Shown: positions 1 to 6,012 of the stretch, piece by piece
Layout: each line of letters begins with the position of its first letter
Position numbering within the stretch: the first letter of the stretch is position 1
NCBI GenBank assembly: GCA_038895395.1
Contig: JAWANJ010000020.1
Span: forward strand, 1 to 15,331
Direction: 5' to 3'
DNA: 15,331 bases
DNA from: DTGL01 sp038895395
Lineage (GTDB): Archaea > Iainarchaeota > Iainarchaeia > Iainarchaeales > DTGL01
Notes under the pieces: generated by a model
Told to the model about the DNA's origin: nothing
The model's input: only the letters and a program-made list of their open reading frames with translations
Databases searched by the model: none
Made by a program: the position numbers and the translations under genes

Positions 1-1
1 A

Positions 2-196
2 AAGAATTTTAATGAGATTAAAAGCATGCTTGCTGGTTCTCATGGTGTTGATGTCACTGGTGGAATGCTTTCCAAGGTTGAAGAACTTGTGGAACTTTCT
101 AGGAAAGGAATTAAATCTCAGATAATTGGTGCAGAGAAAAAAGGTAATTTGAAAAGAGCAATCCTTGGGCAAAAAGTAGGCACGATAATCGAATGA
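2..196 (+). CDS. ipk: Isopentenyl phosphate kinase, C-terminal fragment
   Basis: The window opens inside this gene; 64 residues and a TGA stop are visible. The fragment carries GVDVTGGM followed by KVEELVEL (residues 15-30 of the fragment) and ends in a GQKVGTIIE tail, the usual C-terminal end of amino-acid-kinase-fold isopentenyl phosphate kinases. The enzyme phosphorylates isopentenyl phosphate to isopentenyl diphosphate with ATP, the last step of the alternative archaeal mevalonate pathway, in the cytosol. The next gene (fni) isomerises exactly this product, which supports the call. The genes are 104 bp apart and fni has its own TATA-like box, so they need not be strictly co-transcribed. 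Other amino acid kinases (UMP kinase, for example) share the fold; the DVTGGM motif and the neighbour favour IPK. Confidence 0.85.
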   Translation, partial: KNFNEIKSMLAGSHGVDVTGGMLSKVEELVELSRKGIKSQIIGAEKKGNLKRAILGQKVGTIIE

Positions 197-270
197 TTAT
201 TGAAAGGATCTCAAAAGATCTGTTTATCAAAAATATTAATAGAACAAATAAATAGAATAAATAATAACAA

Positions 271-278
271 TTTAAATA
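271..278 (+). promoter_or_regulatory. TATA box for fni (leaderless transcript)
   Basis: TTTAAATA is centred about 26 nt before the A of the fni ATG, the spacing at which archaeal transcription starts. Transcription would therefore begin at or next to the start codon, and no Shine-Dalgarno sequence is present. The upstream flank is purine/A-rich, as expected of a BRE. Confidence 0.7.
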
Positions 279-300
279 AAGTTGTAAAACTAACTTACTT

Positions 301-1308
301 ATGACAATCAAAGATCGCAAACGAGAACACCTTGAAATTGCACTTAAACAAGATGTCAGTTTTCGCAGAAAAACAACTTGGTTGGAAAAGGTTATGCTGG
401 AGTATTCTGCTTTACCTGAGATTGATTTGGACGATGTTAACCTAGAAACAGAATTTCTTGGAAAAAAACTTAAAGCCCCACTTATGGTAAGCGGAATGGT
501 CGGTGGCATAGAAGAGGCAAAGCAGATAAACAAAGACATAGCCAAGGCTTGTGAATCTTTAGGCATTGCTTTTGGCGTCGGTTCACAAAGAGCTATGCTT
601 GAAAATCCTAATCTAAAACACACTTATTATGTTAGGGACGTGGCCCCAACAATTCTTGTTGCTGGAAACATCGGTGCAACACAATTAAAAAATTACAGTG
701 TTGAGCAAATAGAAAGTGCTCTTGAGGCTATTGGTGCAGATGCTTTAGCAGTGCATATAAACGCAGCTCAAGAAGCAATACAACCAGATGGTACTCCTAA
801 TTTTAGAAGCTGTTTAAAGAGCATAGATGAAATCTCAAAAAGATTGAAAAAACCAGTTTATGTGAAAGAAGTTGGTCATGGCATATCTTTTGAGGTTGCA
901 CAAAAACTTGCCAAAACAAGGATAAAAGCAATTGATGTACAAGGCGCAGGTGGTACATCATGGACTGCAATAGAATACTTACGCAGCAAAAACTATTTTG
1001 GAGAACCATTCTGGGATTTTGGAATTCCTACTGCTACAAGCATAGTGGAATGCAGAAAAGCATTCAAAGGACCTATTATTGGAAGCGGTGGTGTACGCTC
1101 TGGTGTGGATGCAGTTAAATGCTTCGTGCTCGGAGCTAACATAGCAGGCATTGCGTTACCTGTTCTAAAAGCTCAAAACCAGGGTGGTTACAAAGGGGTA
1201 GAAAATTACTTAAAGAAAATAATAGATGAAATCCGCGTTGCTCTTTTTTTAATGGGTGCTAAAAGTCCAAGTGAGGCGCTTGGCAAAGGAAGACTCCAGC
1301 TTCAATAA
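301..1308 (+). CDS. fni: Type 2 isopentenyl-diphosphate delta-isomerase
   Basis: 335 aa, normal length for the FMN-dependent type 2 isomerase that interconverts isopentenyl and dimethylallyl diphosphate, giving the starter for polyprenyl and archaeal lipid chains. Family motifs run in order: RKREHLEIAL at 6-15, SGMVGG at 64-69 (usually TGMTGG-like), GSQRAMLE at 94-101, NIGATQL at 123-129, the NAAQEAIQPDG active-site segment at 154-164 (most relatives have QPEG), KEVGHGIS at 189-196, DVQGAGGTSW at 212-221, and the phosphate/FMN-binding GIPTATS and GSGGVRSG at 241-247 and 261-268. The ATG is set by the N-terminal motif and by the TATA box about 26 nt upstream. It follows the IPK gene and converges with dtdA across a 23-bp gap; the T-run before position 1330 may help termination. 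No oddities apart from the QPDG variant. Confidence 0.96.
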   Translation: MTIKDRKREHLEIALKQDVSFRRKTTWLEKVMLEYSALPEIDLDDVNLETEFLGKKLKAPLMVSGMVGGIEEAKQINKDIAKACESLGIAFGVGSQRAMLENPNLKHTYYVRDVAPTILVAGNIGATQLKNYSVEQIESALEAIGADALAVHINAAQEAIQPDGTPNFRSCLKSIDEISKRLKKPVYVKEVGHGISFEVAQKLAKTRIKAIDVQGAGGTSWTAIEYLRSKNYFGEPFWDFGIPTATSIVECRKAFKGPIIGSGGVRSGVDAVKCFVLGANIAGIALPVLKAQNQGGYKGVENYLKKIIDEIRVALFLMGAKSPSEALGKGRLQLQ

Positions 1309-1331
1309 TTACAACTATGGTTTTTAATTTA

Positions 1332-2141
1332 TCATCTGATTTCATCAGTCTTTAGAATTTCTAGTCCAAATTCTTTCAGTATTGACAAAATACGTTTCTT
1401 CTCTGTTGAAAGGCCTTTTTTTTCAACAACAAATGCCTCAACATCTTCTAATGTTGCATTAATGGCTTTTTCAACAGACTCTTTTGTTATCACTTTCAAT
1501 GCATGTTTTGGACACATGTGTGAAAAAGCAAAGTCTGTTTGTAATGCAATGCGGGTAAAATGGGGGTTATAATGAAGTCCACCAAAACCTAAAACTGTTT
1601 TTGACTTTGATTTATAGTCAGAACTAATTATAGTTTCACAAATTATTTTCGCTGCTTTTGTGTCAGACCATTGCTCAGGGCCTGAACCTATTTCAATGTA
1701 AATAGCCGGTTTTTCAACATAAGGTCCATGATGTGTAGCCTCATAGACTACCTCATAGTTTATACATAATTTATCTTTCAATTCTTTTATTAGCTTTAGG
1801 TAATTTTTCATAACACTTGCATTTGCCATAACTAGTTCAAAATCACGCCCCCCAAGCTCTGCTAAACCCCAATTTCCTATGGGATGCACTGTCAATGAAG
1901 GTTTTTTTGATTCTGACGAATGTTTTGAAGCAAAAACAAACAAATCACAATCAATTTTATCTACATAATCTGCAAAAACTTGATCCGAGTTTATAAAATA
2001 AAGTTTCATCTCCTTTTTTTTGTTTTCATATACTTTGTTGTTGTCAAAAAGCTCTCCACAATCTGAAAACCCACTATTTAAAAGTTCTTTTGAAATATTC
2101 ATTCCTGCTGGGTCCAATCTTGACACGATTATAGCAATCAT
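1332..2141 (-). CDS. dtdA: Archaeal D-aminoacyl-tRNA deacylase (DTD2/GEK1 family)
   Basis: 269 aa from the ATG at 2141, matching the usual length of the archaeal/plant deacylase that hydrolyses D-amino acids from mischarged tRNAs in the cytosol. Visible motifs: start MIAIIVSRLDPAG, HPIGNWG at 86-92, EATHHGP at 134-140, EIGSGPEQW at 150-158, GFGGLHYNPHFT at 185-196 and SHMCPKHAL at 207-215. The frame stays open upstream to 2576, but those residues are unlike the family and lie over the divergent gene, so I start at MIAIIV, where family members begin. There is no Shine-Dalgarno; a TTTTAA element about 27-28 nt upstream fits a leaderless transcript. The gene is divergent from the exported protein at 2197 (55 bp between starts) and convergent with fni. 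Confidence 0.95.
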   Translation of the reverse strand: MIAIIVSRLDPAGMNISKELLNSGFSDCGELFDNNKVYENKKKEMKLYFINSDQVFADYVDKIDCDLFVFASKHSSESKKPSLTVHPIGNWGLAELGGRDFELVMANASVMKNYLKLIKELKDKLCINYEVVYEATHHGPYVEKPAIYIEIGSGPEQWSDTKAAKIICETIISSDYKSKSKTVLGFGGLHYNPHFTRIALQTDFAFSHMCPKHALKVITKESVEKAINATLEDVEAFVVEKKGLSTEKKRILSILKEFGLEILKTDEIR

Positions 2142-2163
2142 AAATGAGATTTGTGCATTTCTG

Positions 2164-2180
2164 GTTAAAAGCTTAACATA
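2164..2180. promoter_or_regulatory. Compact bidirectional promoter between dtdA and the 2197 gene
   Basis: The 55 bp between the two divergent starts contain one stretch with TATA-like motifs on both strands around a central AAGCTT. TTTTAA on the minus strand lies about 27 nt before the dtdA ATG, and TTAAAAG or TTAACATA on the plus strand lies about 22-29 nt before the other ATG. This is inferred from spacing only. Confidence 0.45.
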
Positions 2181-2196
2181 GCTAATTAATCTAATC

Positions 2197-2967
2197 ATGG
2201 ATACATTTAAATTGCTAATAAGTACTGTTGTTGCATTGGTAATAATTTTCCTTTTGTTACAAATATTTGGCTTTTTCGAGAAACCAATTAATACTGAAAA
2301 AGAGATAAAAGATATGCTTTCTGTTGCAGAAGTGAACCTTGGTAGGTATAATTCAAAAGTATTGCCTTTAGAAGGCACAATTTTCATGAGCATCTTTGAA
2401 AGTGACAAAAGGGCTGTGGCACCAATGTGCAATAACCCAGCATTGTGCTGTGAAATCAACCAGTCTTGCCCAAAAGTTCTTGAGTGGCGTACTGAAGGTA
2501 CTGCAATGTATGTAAAAACCAAACAAAAAAAGGTTACTACTGTGTCAACAAGATGCAGATTTGAAAAAATCCACATATGTCGTATTTACTTTGGTCAAGA
2601 GCCAGCACAAGTCGCTATTGAAAGTTTAGAACTTTTGCCACATCAAGAAAAAATTTTTTCTGGTGACACAATAAAAATAAATTATTCTATAAAAAACACT
2701 GGTGCAACATCAATGATAGTTACGCCAGTTGTTAAGCTATATTCTTTTCACTCTGATTTATCTAGTTCTGAAGATTGGCTTCTCATAAGAAACTATTTTG
2801 GAAAGGATATTGCAATGCTTAAGGGTGAAATTGAGAGCGGCTCAATAGAGCTGAGCATAAATTCGCCTGGCAGATATAAAATAGAGTTGTTTGCATTTGA
2901 AAGATATGATGAAACAAACTTTGCTACGCAAAGTTTTGAAATAACAATTTTTGGGAAATCCACATAA
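2197..2967 (+). CDS. Membrane-anchored exported protein with six cysteines and a C-terminal Ig/CARDB-like domain
   Basis: 256 aa, not assignable to a named family. Residues 5-26 form one strongly hydrophobic helix, an uncleaved signal anchor placing most of the protein outside the membrane. The central part (about 60-130) holds all six cysteines (C78, C84, C85, C91, C120, C128), enough for three disulfides. From about 138 to the end the sequence is beta-rich, with INYSIKNTGATS (161-172) resembling the alternating strands of CARDB/Ig-like archaeal surface domains. It is divergent from dtdA with a shared short promoter region, and convergent with the winged-helix gene across 23 bp. A role in the envelope or in binding an extracellular partner is inference. 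A pseudopilin-like protein is an alternative because of the short N-terminus before the helix, but no prepilin cleavage motif is evident. Confidence 0.75.
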   Translation: MDTFKLLISTVVALVIIFLLLQIFGFFEKPINTEKEIKDMLSVAEVNLGRYNSKVLPLEGTIFMSIFESDKRAVAPMCNNPALCCEINQSCPKVLEWRTEGTAMYVKTKQKKVTTVSTRCRFEKIHICRIYFGQEPAQVAIESLELLPHQEKIFSGDTIKINYSIKNTGATSMIVTPVVKLYSFHSDLSSSEDWLLIRNYFGKDIAMLKGEIESGSIELSINSPGRYKIELFAFERYDETNFATQSFEITIFGKST

Positions 2968-2990
2968 AGTGAATGAGATTGGGTTTAATT

Positions 2991-3509
2991 TTATGACTCT
3001 TTGTATTTTTCAATTAGTTTTTCCAGCGCAAAAAGAATTTGCTTTAAGCTTTGTTCGAATTCGTTTTTGAGGTGGTATTCAAACGCGGCAACAAAATCAT
3101 CTCTCTCACCTTGTGGTGCTGCATTTATAGCATAACCTCGACCTCTTTTTTCCAATATTTTGATTTCGGTAAGCTTGTCTAAATGGTACCTAACAAGTCT
3201 TTCAGAGGTTTTTATGCCTTTTTTTTCTTCTAAATGTTTTTTAATTTGTTCAGCGCTTGGATTGATTTTTTTGTTAAACAAAAAATAGAACAAAGAATCG
3301 ATTATCTCTATTGCTGTCCGCCTACTTTCCTTCTCGCTTATTATGCCAACACTTAAGCAAAACCATCTCAACAGAGATCTTTTAGTCATAGTTATGCTTT
3401 GCGGAAGATCCATCTTTCTTACTGTAATTGAGCATCTTATAAGCTCAGCCTCAGGAAATTCTTGCTGTTTTTTATTAACTTGTTCTTTTTCTTTAAAGAT
3501 TTTTTGCAT
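2991..3509 (-). CDS. Winged-helix DNA-binding protein, probable transcriptional regulator
   Basis: 172 aa from the ATG at 3509; a TTG at 3527 would add six residues. Residues about 62-128 look like a winged helix: DSLFYFLFNKK (helix 1), PSAEQIKKHLEEKKGIKTSERLVRYHL split over helices 2-3 with the recognition helix near SERLVRYHLDKL (102-113), and a wing ending KRGRGYAI (121-128). The preceding MTKRSLLRWFCLSVGII segment (41-57) and the charged C-terminal helix (140-170), possibly a dimerisation helix, frame it. It is basic, soluble and predicted cytosolic. It is divergent from the 3688 gene, and the space between them carries paired direct repeats with 10-bp spacing that could be its operators. 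The target regulon is unknown. Confidence 0.75.
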   Translation of the reverse strand: MQKIFKEKEQVNKKQQEFPEAELIRCSITVRKMDLPQSITMTKRSLLRWFCLSVGIISEKESRRTAIEIIDSLFYFLFNKKINPSAEQIKKHLEEKKGIKTSERLVRYHLDKLTEIKILEKRGRGYAINAAPQGERDDFVAAFEYHLKNEFEQSLKQILFALEKLIEKYKES

Positions 3510-3530
3510 GAAAATAATATTTTCCAAAGG

Positions 3531-3557
3531 AAATAAAATTTTTTCCTTATTTAATAA
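3531..3557 (-). promoter_or_regulatory. TATA-like elements upstream of the winged-helix gene
   Basis: Two AT-rich boxes can be read on the minus strand. TTTTATTT (3538-3531) is centred about 26 nt before the ATG at 3509, fitting a leaderless transcript. TTATTAAATA (3557-3548) is centred about 26 nt before the alternative TTG at 3527. I prefer the ATG because leaderless TTG starts are uncommon. Confidence 0.45.
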
Positions 3558-3572
3558 GCATCCATAAGCATC
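3554..3572. repeat. Tandem direct repeat ATAAGCATC, 10-bp period
   Basis: ATAAGCATC occurs at 3554-3562 and again at 3564-3572, exactly one helical turn apart. It sits at the upstream edge of the distal TATA-like box of the winged-helix gene, a position suited to an autoregulatory operator. The function is inferred from position only. Confidence 0.5.
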
Positions 3573-3650
3573 GGTTTATTAACTTGTTTTTGCTTAACAC
3601 TACATTAACTTTTAATACAACATCGTCATACATCTTATATAGTTTTACCT

Positions 3651-3689
3651 ATATTGCTATATATTGCCAAAATTGATGTAACTTGATGT
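3651..3689 (+). promoter_or_regulatory. TATA box and paired repeats before the 3688 gene
   Basis: TATATATT (3658-3665) is centred about 26 nt before the GTG at 3688, fitting a leaderless transcript. The box is embedded in the direct repeat ATATTGC (3651-3657 and 3661-3667, 10-bp period). A second pair, TTGATGT (3673-3679 and 3683-3689), also 10 bp apart, runs into the start codon. Confidence 0.5.
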
Positions 3690-4068
3690 GAACTTTTACG
3701 AAGGTGGGAGCTTGACTGTAGCTATTAATTATCGTTTTAGTCCATTGAGGATGAGTCTAAAAAAGCGTGAAAAAGTTTCATTAGATCTCTTTATAAAAAA
3801 TATTGAAGACTCAACAAAAAAGCTAACCGTGCAAATAGTTCTACCAAGTGACTTGGCATTTTCAAAAGGTGGTTTTAAAAATTCTGAGTTAATCCATATA
3901 GAAAAAATAATGCCAACTGAAGAGCGTATAATTTACTTAGAAATTTGGCCTAAGCACAGCACCACTCCTGGCGAAAAAGAAATAACTGTTACAGTAAGAG
4001 AACACGAAGGCAATTATCAATATGTAAAAAACCAAACTGAAAAAACAATATACCTTACTGTAGAGTAA
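3688..4068 (+). CDS. Small Ig-like (CARDB-type) beta-sandwich protein
   Basis: 126 aa starting at a GTG; the next in-frame initiators would remove the conserved-looking beginning YEGGSLTVAINYRF, so the GTG is kept. A TATA box lies about 26 nt upstream and no Shine-Dalgarno is present. There is no signal peptide or membrane helix, so it appears cytosolic. The sequence reads as alternating strands: SLTVAINYRFSPLRM, VSLDLFIKNIED, KLTVQIVLP, RIIYLEIWPK and KEITVTVREHEG, typical of an immunoglobulin-like fold with an LFIKNIED strand like those in CARDB modules. An Ig-like protein lacking an export signal suggests an adaptor or binding module rather than a surface protein. The function is not recognised. 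It is divergent from the winged-helix gene, which may control it. Confidence 0.7.
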   Translation: MNFYEGGSLTVAINYRFSPLRMSLKKREKVSLDLFIKNIEDSTKKLTVQIVLPSDLAFSKGGFKNSELIHIEKIMPTEERIIYLEIWPKHSTTPGEKEITVTVREHEGNYQYVKNQTEKTIYLTVE

Positions 4069-4073
4069 AAAAC

Positions 4074-4094
4074 AATTTTTCTAGGTTTTATTCC
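4074..4094 (+). terminator. Oligo-T terminator after the 3688 gene
   Basis: Within 25 nt of the stop codon there are two T-runs (4076-4080 and 4086-4089), the usual archaeal intrinsic termination signal. No stem-loop precedes them. Confidence 0.4.
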
Positions 4095-4101
4095 TTGATA
4101 T

Positions 4102-4132
4102 TTAAACCAAATTAAATTTAAATTAAACCAAA
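4102..4132. repeat. Direct repeat TTAAACCAAA, 21-bp period
   Basis: TTAAACCAAA occurs at 4102-4111 and 4123-4132, two helical turns apart, with the near-palindromic AATTAAATTTAAATT between and overlapping them. It could be a protein-binding site or a promoter-like element; no associated gene is visible. Confidence 0.5.
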
Positions 4133-4571
4133 CTTTAAAATAGTTATGTATATATTTTTTTGTCCGTTTTTGCTTACTTCTTTCCCGTTGCAATAAATAA
4201 AAACAAGCCAAAGATGGTAAAAAACCCGATACTGAATATTCCATGCTAACATTACCTGTATTTTTAAAATACTTTCAAATACCGCCGGATTTAATTATTT
4301 TAACGATTTTACCATTAAGTATCTGGATAAAAACTTAAAAAATCTGTTTTTGGGTTTTTTTAACTTCCCCTTCCTTTTACTATTGCGCCTTTCTTGTGCT
4401 TATTTACCAGTTTTTTACAGGTTTTTACATCTTAGTGCAATTAATATGGCGGATACTGTGTCTTTCTTATATTTAATTTGGCAAGTTTAATTAACAAAAA
4501 TTCTCTGCGCCAAAAAACTACCTTTTATAGTTTTTTTTGAGTGTGGCTAAAAAGGAAAATAAGTCATAACT

Positions 4572-4733
4572 TATACATAATTTTTATAGGTATACATAAT
4601 CTATTGCTTAATTTGTATAGTGCAGTATAATGTATATTATACTGCACTATTACTACTAAACAGGCCTTTTATTATGTATAATTTTTTAAATTAACACACG
4701 CTATGTAAAATCAATTAAATTTTGTTATGTATA
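4572..4733. repeat. Inverted cluster of TTATGTATA 9-mers around the dif-like palindrome
   Basis: TATACATAA (the complement) occurs at 4572-4580 and 4591-4599, and TTATGTATA at 4672-4680 and 4725-4733, so two minus-oriented copies precede and two plus-oriented copies follow the palindrome at 4617-4650. A further copy lies at 4144-4152. The 9-mer differs by one base from TAATGTATA inside the palindrome. Confidence 0.6.
4617..4650. other. Perfect 34-bp inverted repeat with Xer/dif-like 11-6-11 core
   Basis: The arms ATAGTGCAGTATAAT (4617-4631) and its exact complement (4636-4650) flank GTAT. Read as a tyrosine-recombinase site, the core at 4620-4647 is an 11-bp arm GTGCAGTATAA, a 6-bp spacer TGTATA, and an 11-bp arm TTATACTGCAC. 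Inner arm ends of the TATAA/TTATA type are those of Xer sites. The 14 bases ATAATGTATATTAT (4627-4640), including the spacer, are identical to the middle of E. coli dif as I remember it. The spacer is not palindromic, so the site has direction. It lies in a long intergenic space between convergent genes, as expected of a terminus-region site. Alternatives are a terminator hairpin or a dimeric-regulator operator; no T-run follows directly on either strand. Confidence 0.55.
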
Positions 4734-4740
4734 TTTAATT

Positions 4741-5982
4741 TTATTTTGAGCTGTTTTTAGGTCCTAAAAAAACAGTGCAAAGGCTATTTGCATCAATCTG
4801 TTCTCTTGCAAAATTTTTCAATTCATTTAATTTGAGATTTTTTAATCTTTCAAAGTATTCTTTCCATGACCATCCTGATACAAATGCAAAAGCGTTGTCA
4901 CGTGCAACCTCTAAAGAATCTTCCCAAGAAATAAGCTGTGATCCTATTATATGTCTTTTTGCCTTTTTCAATTCTCTTTCAGTTATTTTTCCCTGTGAAA
5001 TGACTTTTAGTTCATTTCTCACAATCGAAACTAGTTTCCTTACTTTTTCTGGTTTAGTAGCAGCATAAACACAAAAAAAACCATGTTGCGGTTCAGCTTC
5101 AACAAAAGCATGGGCAATGTAGCTTAGCCCTGCCTTTTCTCTAATTTTGTAAATTATTCTTGAGCTTAATCCTCCGCCAAGGATAGATTCTAATACTGTA
5201 AGTAACACATAGTCCTCGTTTGATGAACTTATTGTAGGAAAACCAATGCAAACATGCATCTGTTCAATATCTTTTTCAATATGCACAAATTTTTCTTTTT
5301 GTTTTGCAATACAACTTTTCAATCTTAGTGGATCCGCTTTCCTGTCTATTATTTTGTCTTCAAACAACTTCAAATATTTTGAAACATTTTCAGGCCCACT
5401 AAAAGAAATTATACAATTAGCAATATAGTGACTATTCCTAAAAAATTTGATAAGATCATTCCTTTTAAAACTCATGATTGTTTTTTCTTCACCAGCAATT
5501 GGTTTTCCAAATCTATAATCTAAACATGCCTTAACAAACTCAATAAGAGTGTGTCTTGTTGGATTGTCATAAGAATCTCTTATCTCATTTGCTATTATTT
5601 TTCTTTCTATTTCTAGTTGTTCACCATAAAATTGACAATTTGAGAAACAATCAAACAGAGTGTTAATGGCTAGCTTTGTGTGGTTTGAGTCAACTTTCAA
5701 TAAGTAGCCCGTATACTCCCTAGAAGTAAATGCATTCATATAACCTCCGATAGAATCAATCCTATTTGAAATCTCTCTTCTGCTAAACTTCTTTGTTCCA
5801 GAGAAAAACATGTGCTCAATAAAATGTGCTATGCCAGCATATTTTTTTCTTTCGTATGCAGAGCCGAATCTAACCAATAAGTTTATAGAAAAAACACTGT
5901 TTGGATTTCTAGTAAATACTGCTACTGCTCCGTTTTTCAGAACAAAGGTTTCAGCATCCTTAAATTCCAGTAAAGACTGCAT
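4741..5982 (-). CDS. M16 family zinc metallopeptidase (pitrilysin/MPP-like)
   Basis: 413 aa, the size of single-unit M16B/C-like processing peptidases (two repeated domains of about 200 aa). The inverted zinc motif HFIEH is at 53-57 (H53, E56, H57), with the distal zinc glutamate at about E133 in ERKIIANEI, the usual 76 residues on. The C-terminal half contains LGGGLSSRIIYKIREKAGLSY (268-288, with R281 and Y288), the substrate-binding R/Y segment, so one chain carries both the catalytic and substrate-binding parts and appears active. No signal peptide or membrane helix is seen, so it is probably cytosolic, cutting peptides or small proteins inside an enclosed chamber. It lies 30 bp downstream of a 55-aa gene on the same strand, probably co-transcribed, which raises the possibility that the small protein is substrate or partner. 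Confidence 0.93.
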   Translation of the reverse strand: MQSLLEFKDAETFVLKNGAVAVFTRNPNSVFSINLLVRFGSAYERKKYAGIAHFIEHMFFSGTKKFSRREISNRIDSIGGYMNAFTSREYTGYLLKVDSNHTKLAINTLFDCFSNCQFYGEQLEIERKIIANEIRDSYDNPTRHTLIEFVKACLDYRFGKPIAGEEKTIMSFKRNDLIKFFRNSHYIANCIISFSGPENVSKYLKLFEDKIIDRKADPLRLKSCIAKQKEKFVHIEKDIEQMHVCIGFPTISSSNEDYVLLTVLESILGGGLSSRIIYKIREKAGLSYIAHAFVEAEPQHGFFCVYAATKPEKVRKLVSIVRNELKVISQGKITERELKKAKRHIIGSQLISWEDSLEVARDNAFAFVSGWSWKEYFERLKNLKLNELKNFAREQIDANSLCTVFLGPKNSSK

Positions 5983-6012
5983 AAAAAAAGTTAATATGGA
6001 AGGCTTAAAAGG

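Larger units (their letters stand above)
4069..4740. other. Long non-coding region between convergent genes
   Basis: 672 bp without a credible gene, between the 3' ends of the 3688 gene and the M16 peptidase gene. It is strongly AT-rich throughout, so it has no GC-enriched island of the kind stable RNAs (tRNA, SRP RNA, RNase P RNA) usually make in AT-rich archaea, and I see no tRNA T-loop motif. The longest possible peptides are about 31 aa (from the ATG at 4243, hydrophobic) and 14 aa, neither with a Shine-Dalgarno. What it does hold is repeated structure: a 10-nt direct repeat near 4102-4132, several long T-runs (4346-4361), five copies of TTATGTATA or its complement, and a perfect 15-bp inverted repeat at 4617-4650. 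Confidence 0.75.

Noticed and set aside
111..623. 170-aa minus-strand frame over the IPK-fni junction
   Set aside because: Antisense to two well-identified genes and to the fni promoter, with no family resemblance.
2142..2576. N-terminal extension of the D-aminoacyl-tRNA deacylase frame
   Set aside because: The extra residues are unlike the family, overlie the divergent exported protein, and the family start MIAIIVSRLDPAG sits at 2141 with a suitable TATA element.
3510..3527. TTG at 3527 as the start of the winged-helix gene
   Set aside because: It has no Shine-Dalgarno and the ATG at 3509 has an equally well-placed TATA-like box; it is kept only as an alternative.
4017..4244. 75-aa minus-strand frame
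   Set aside because: It overlaps the 3' end of the Ig-like gene, has no Shine-Dalgarno and has composition typical of AT-rich non-coding DNA.
4243..4338. 31-aa hydrophobic frame from the ATG at 4243
   Set aside because: No Shine-Dalgarno or positioned TATA box, and hydrophobic short frames are common by chance in AT-rich DNA.
4571..4682. Miniature transposable element (MITE) built on the outer TTATACATAA repeats
   Set aside because: The outer arms match over only about 10-11 bp, no target-site duplication is evident and there is no second copy in the window, so a Xer-type site explains the strong central palindrome better.
4069..4740. tRNA, SRP RNA or RNase P RNA gene in the long gap
   Set aside because: No T-loop GTTCGA-type motif, no acceptor pairing and no GC-enriched block of the kind expected for a stable RNA.
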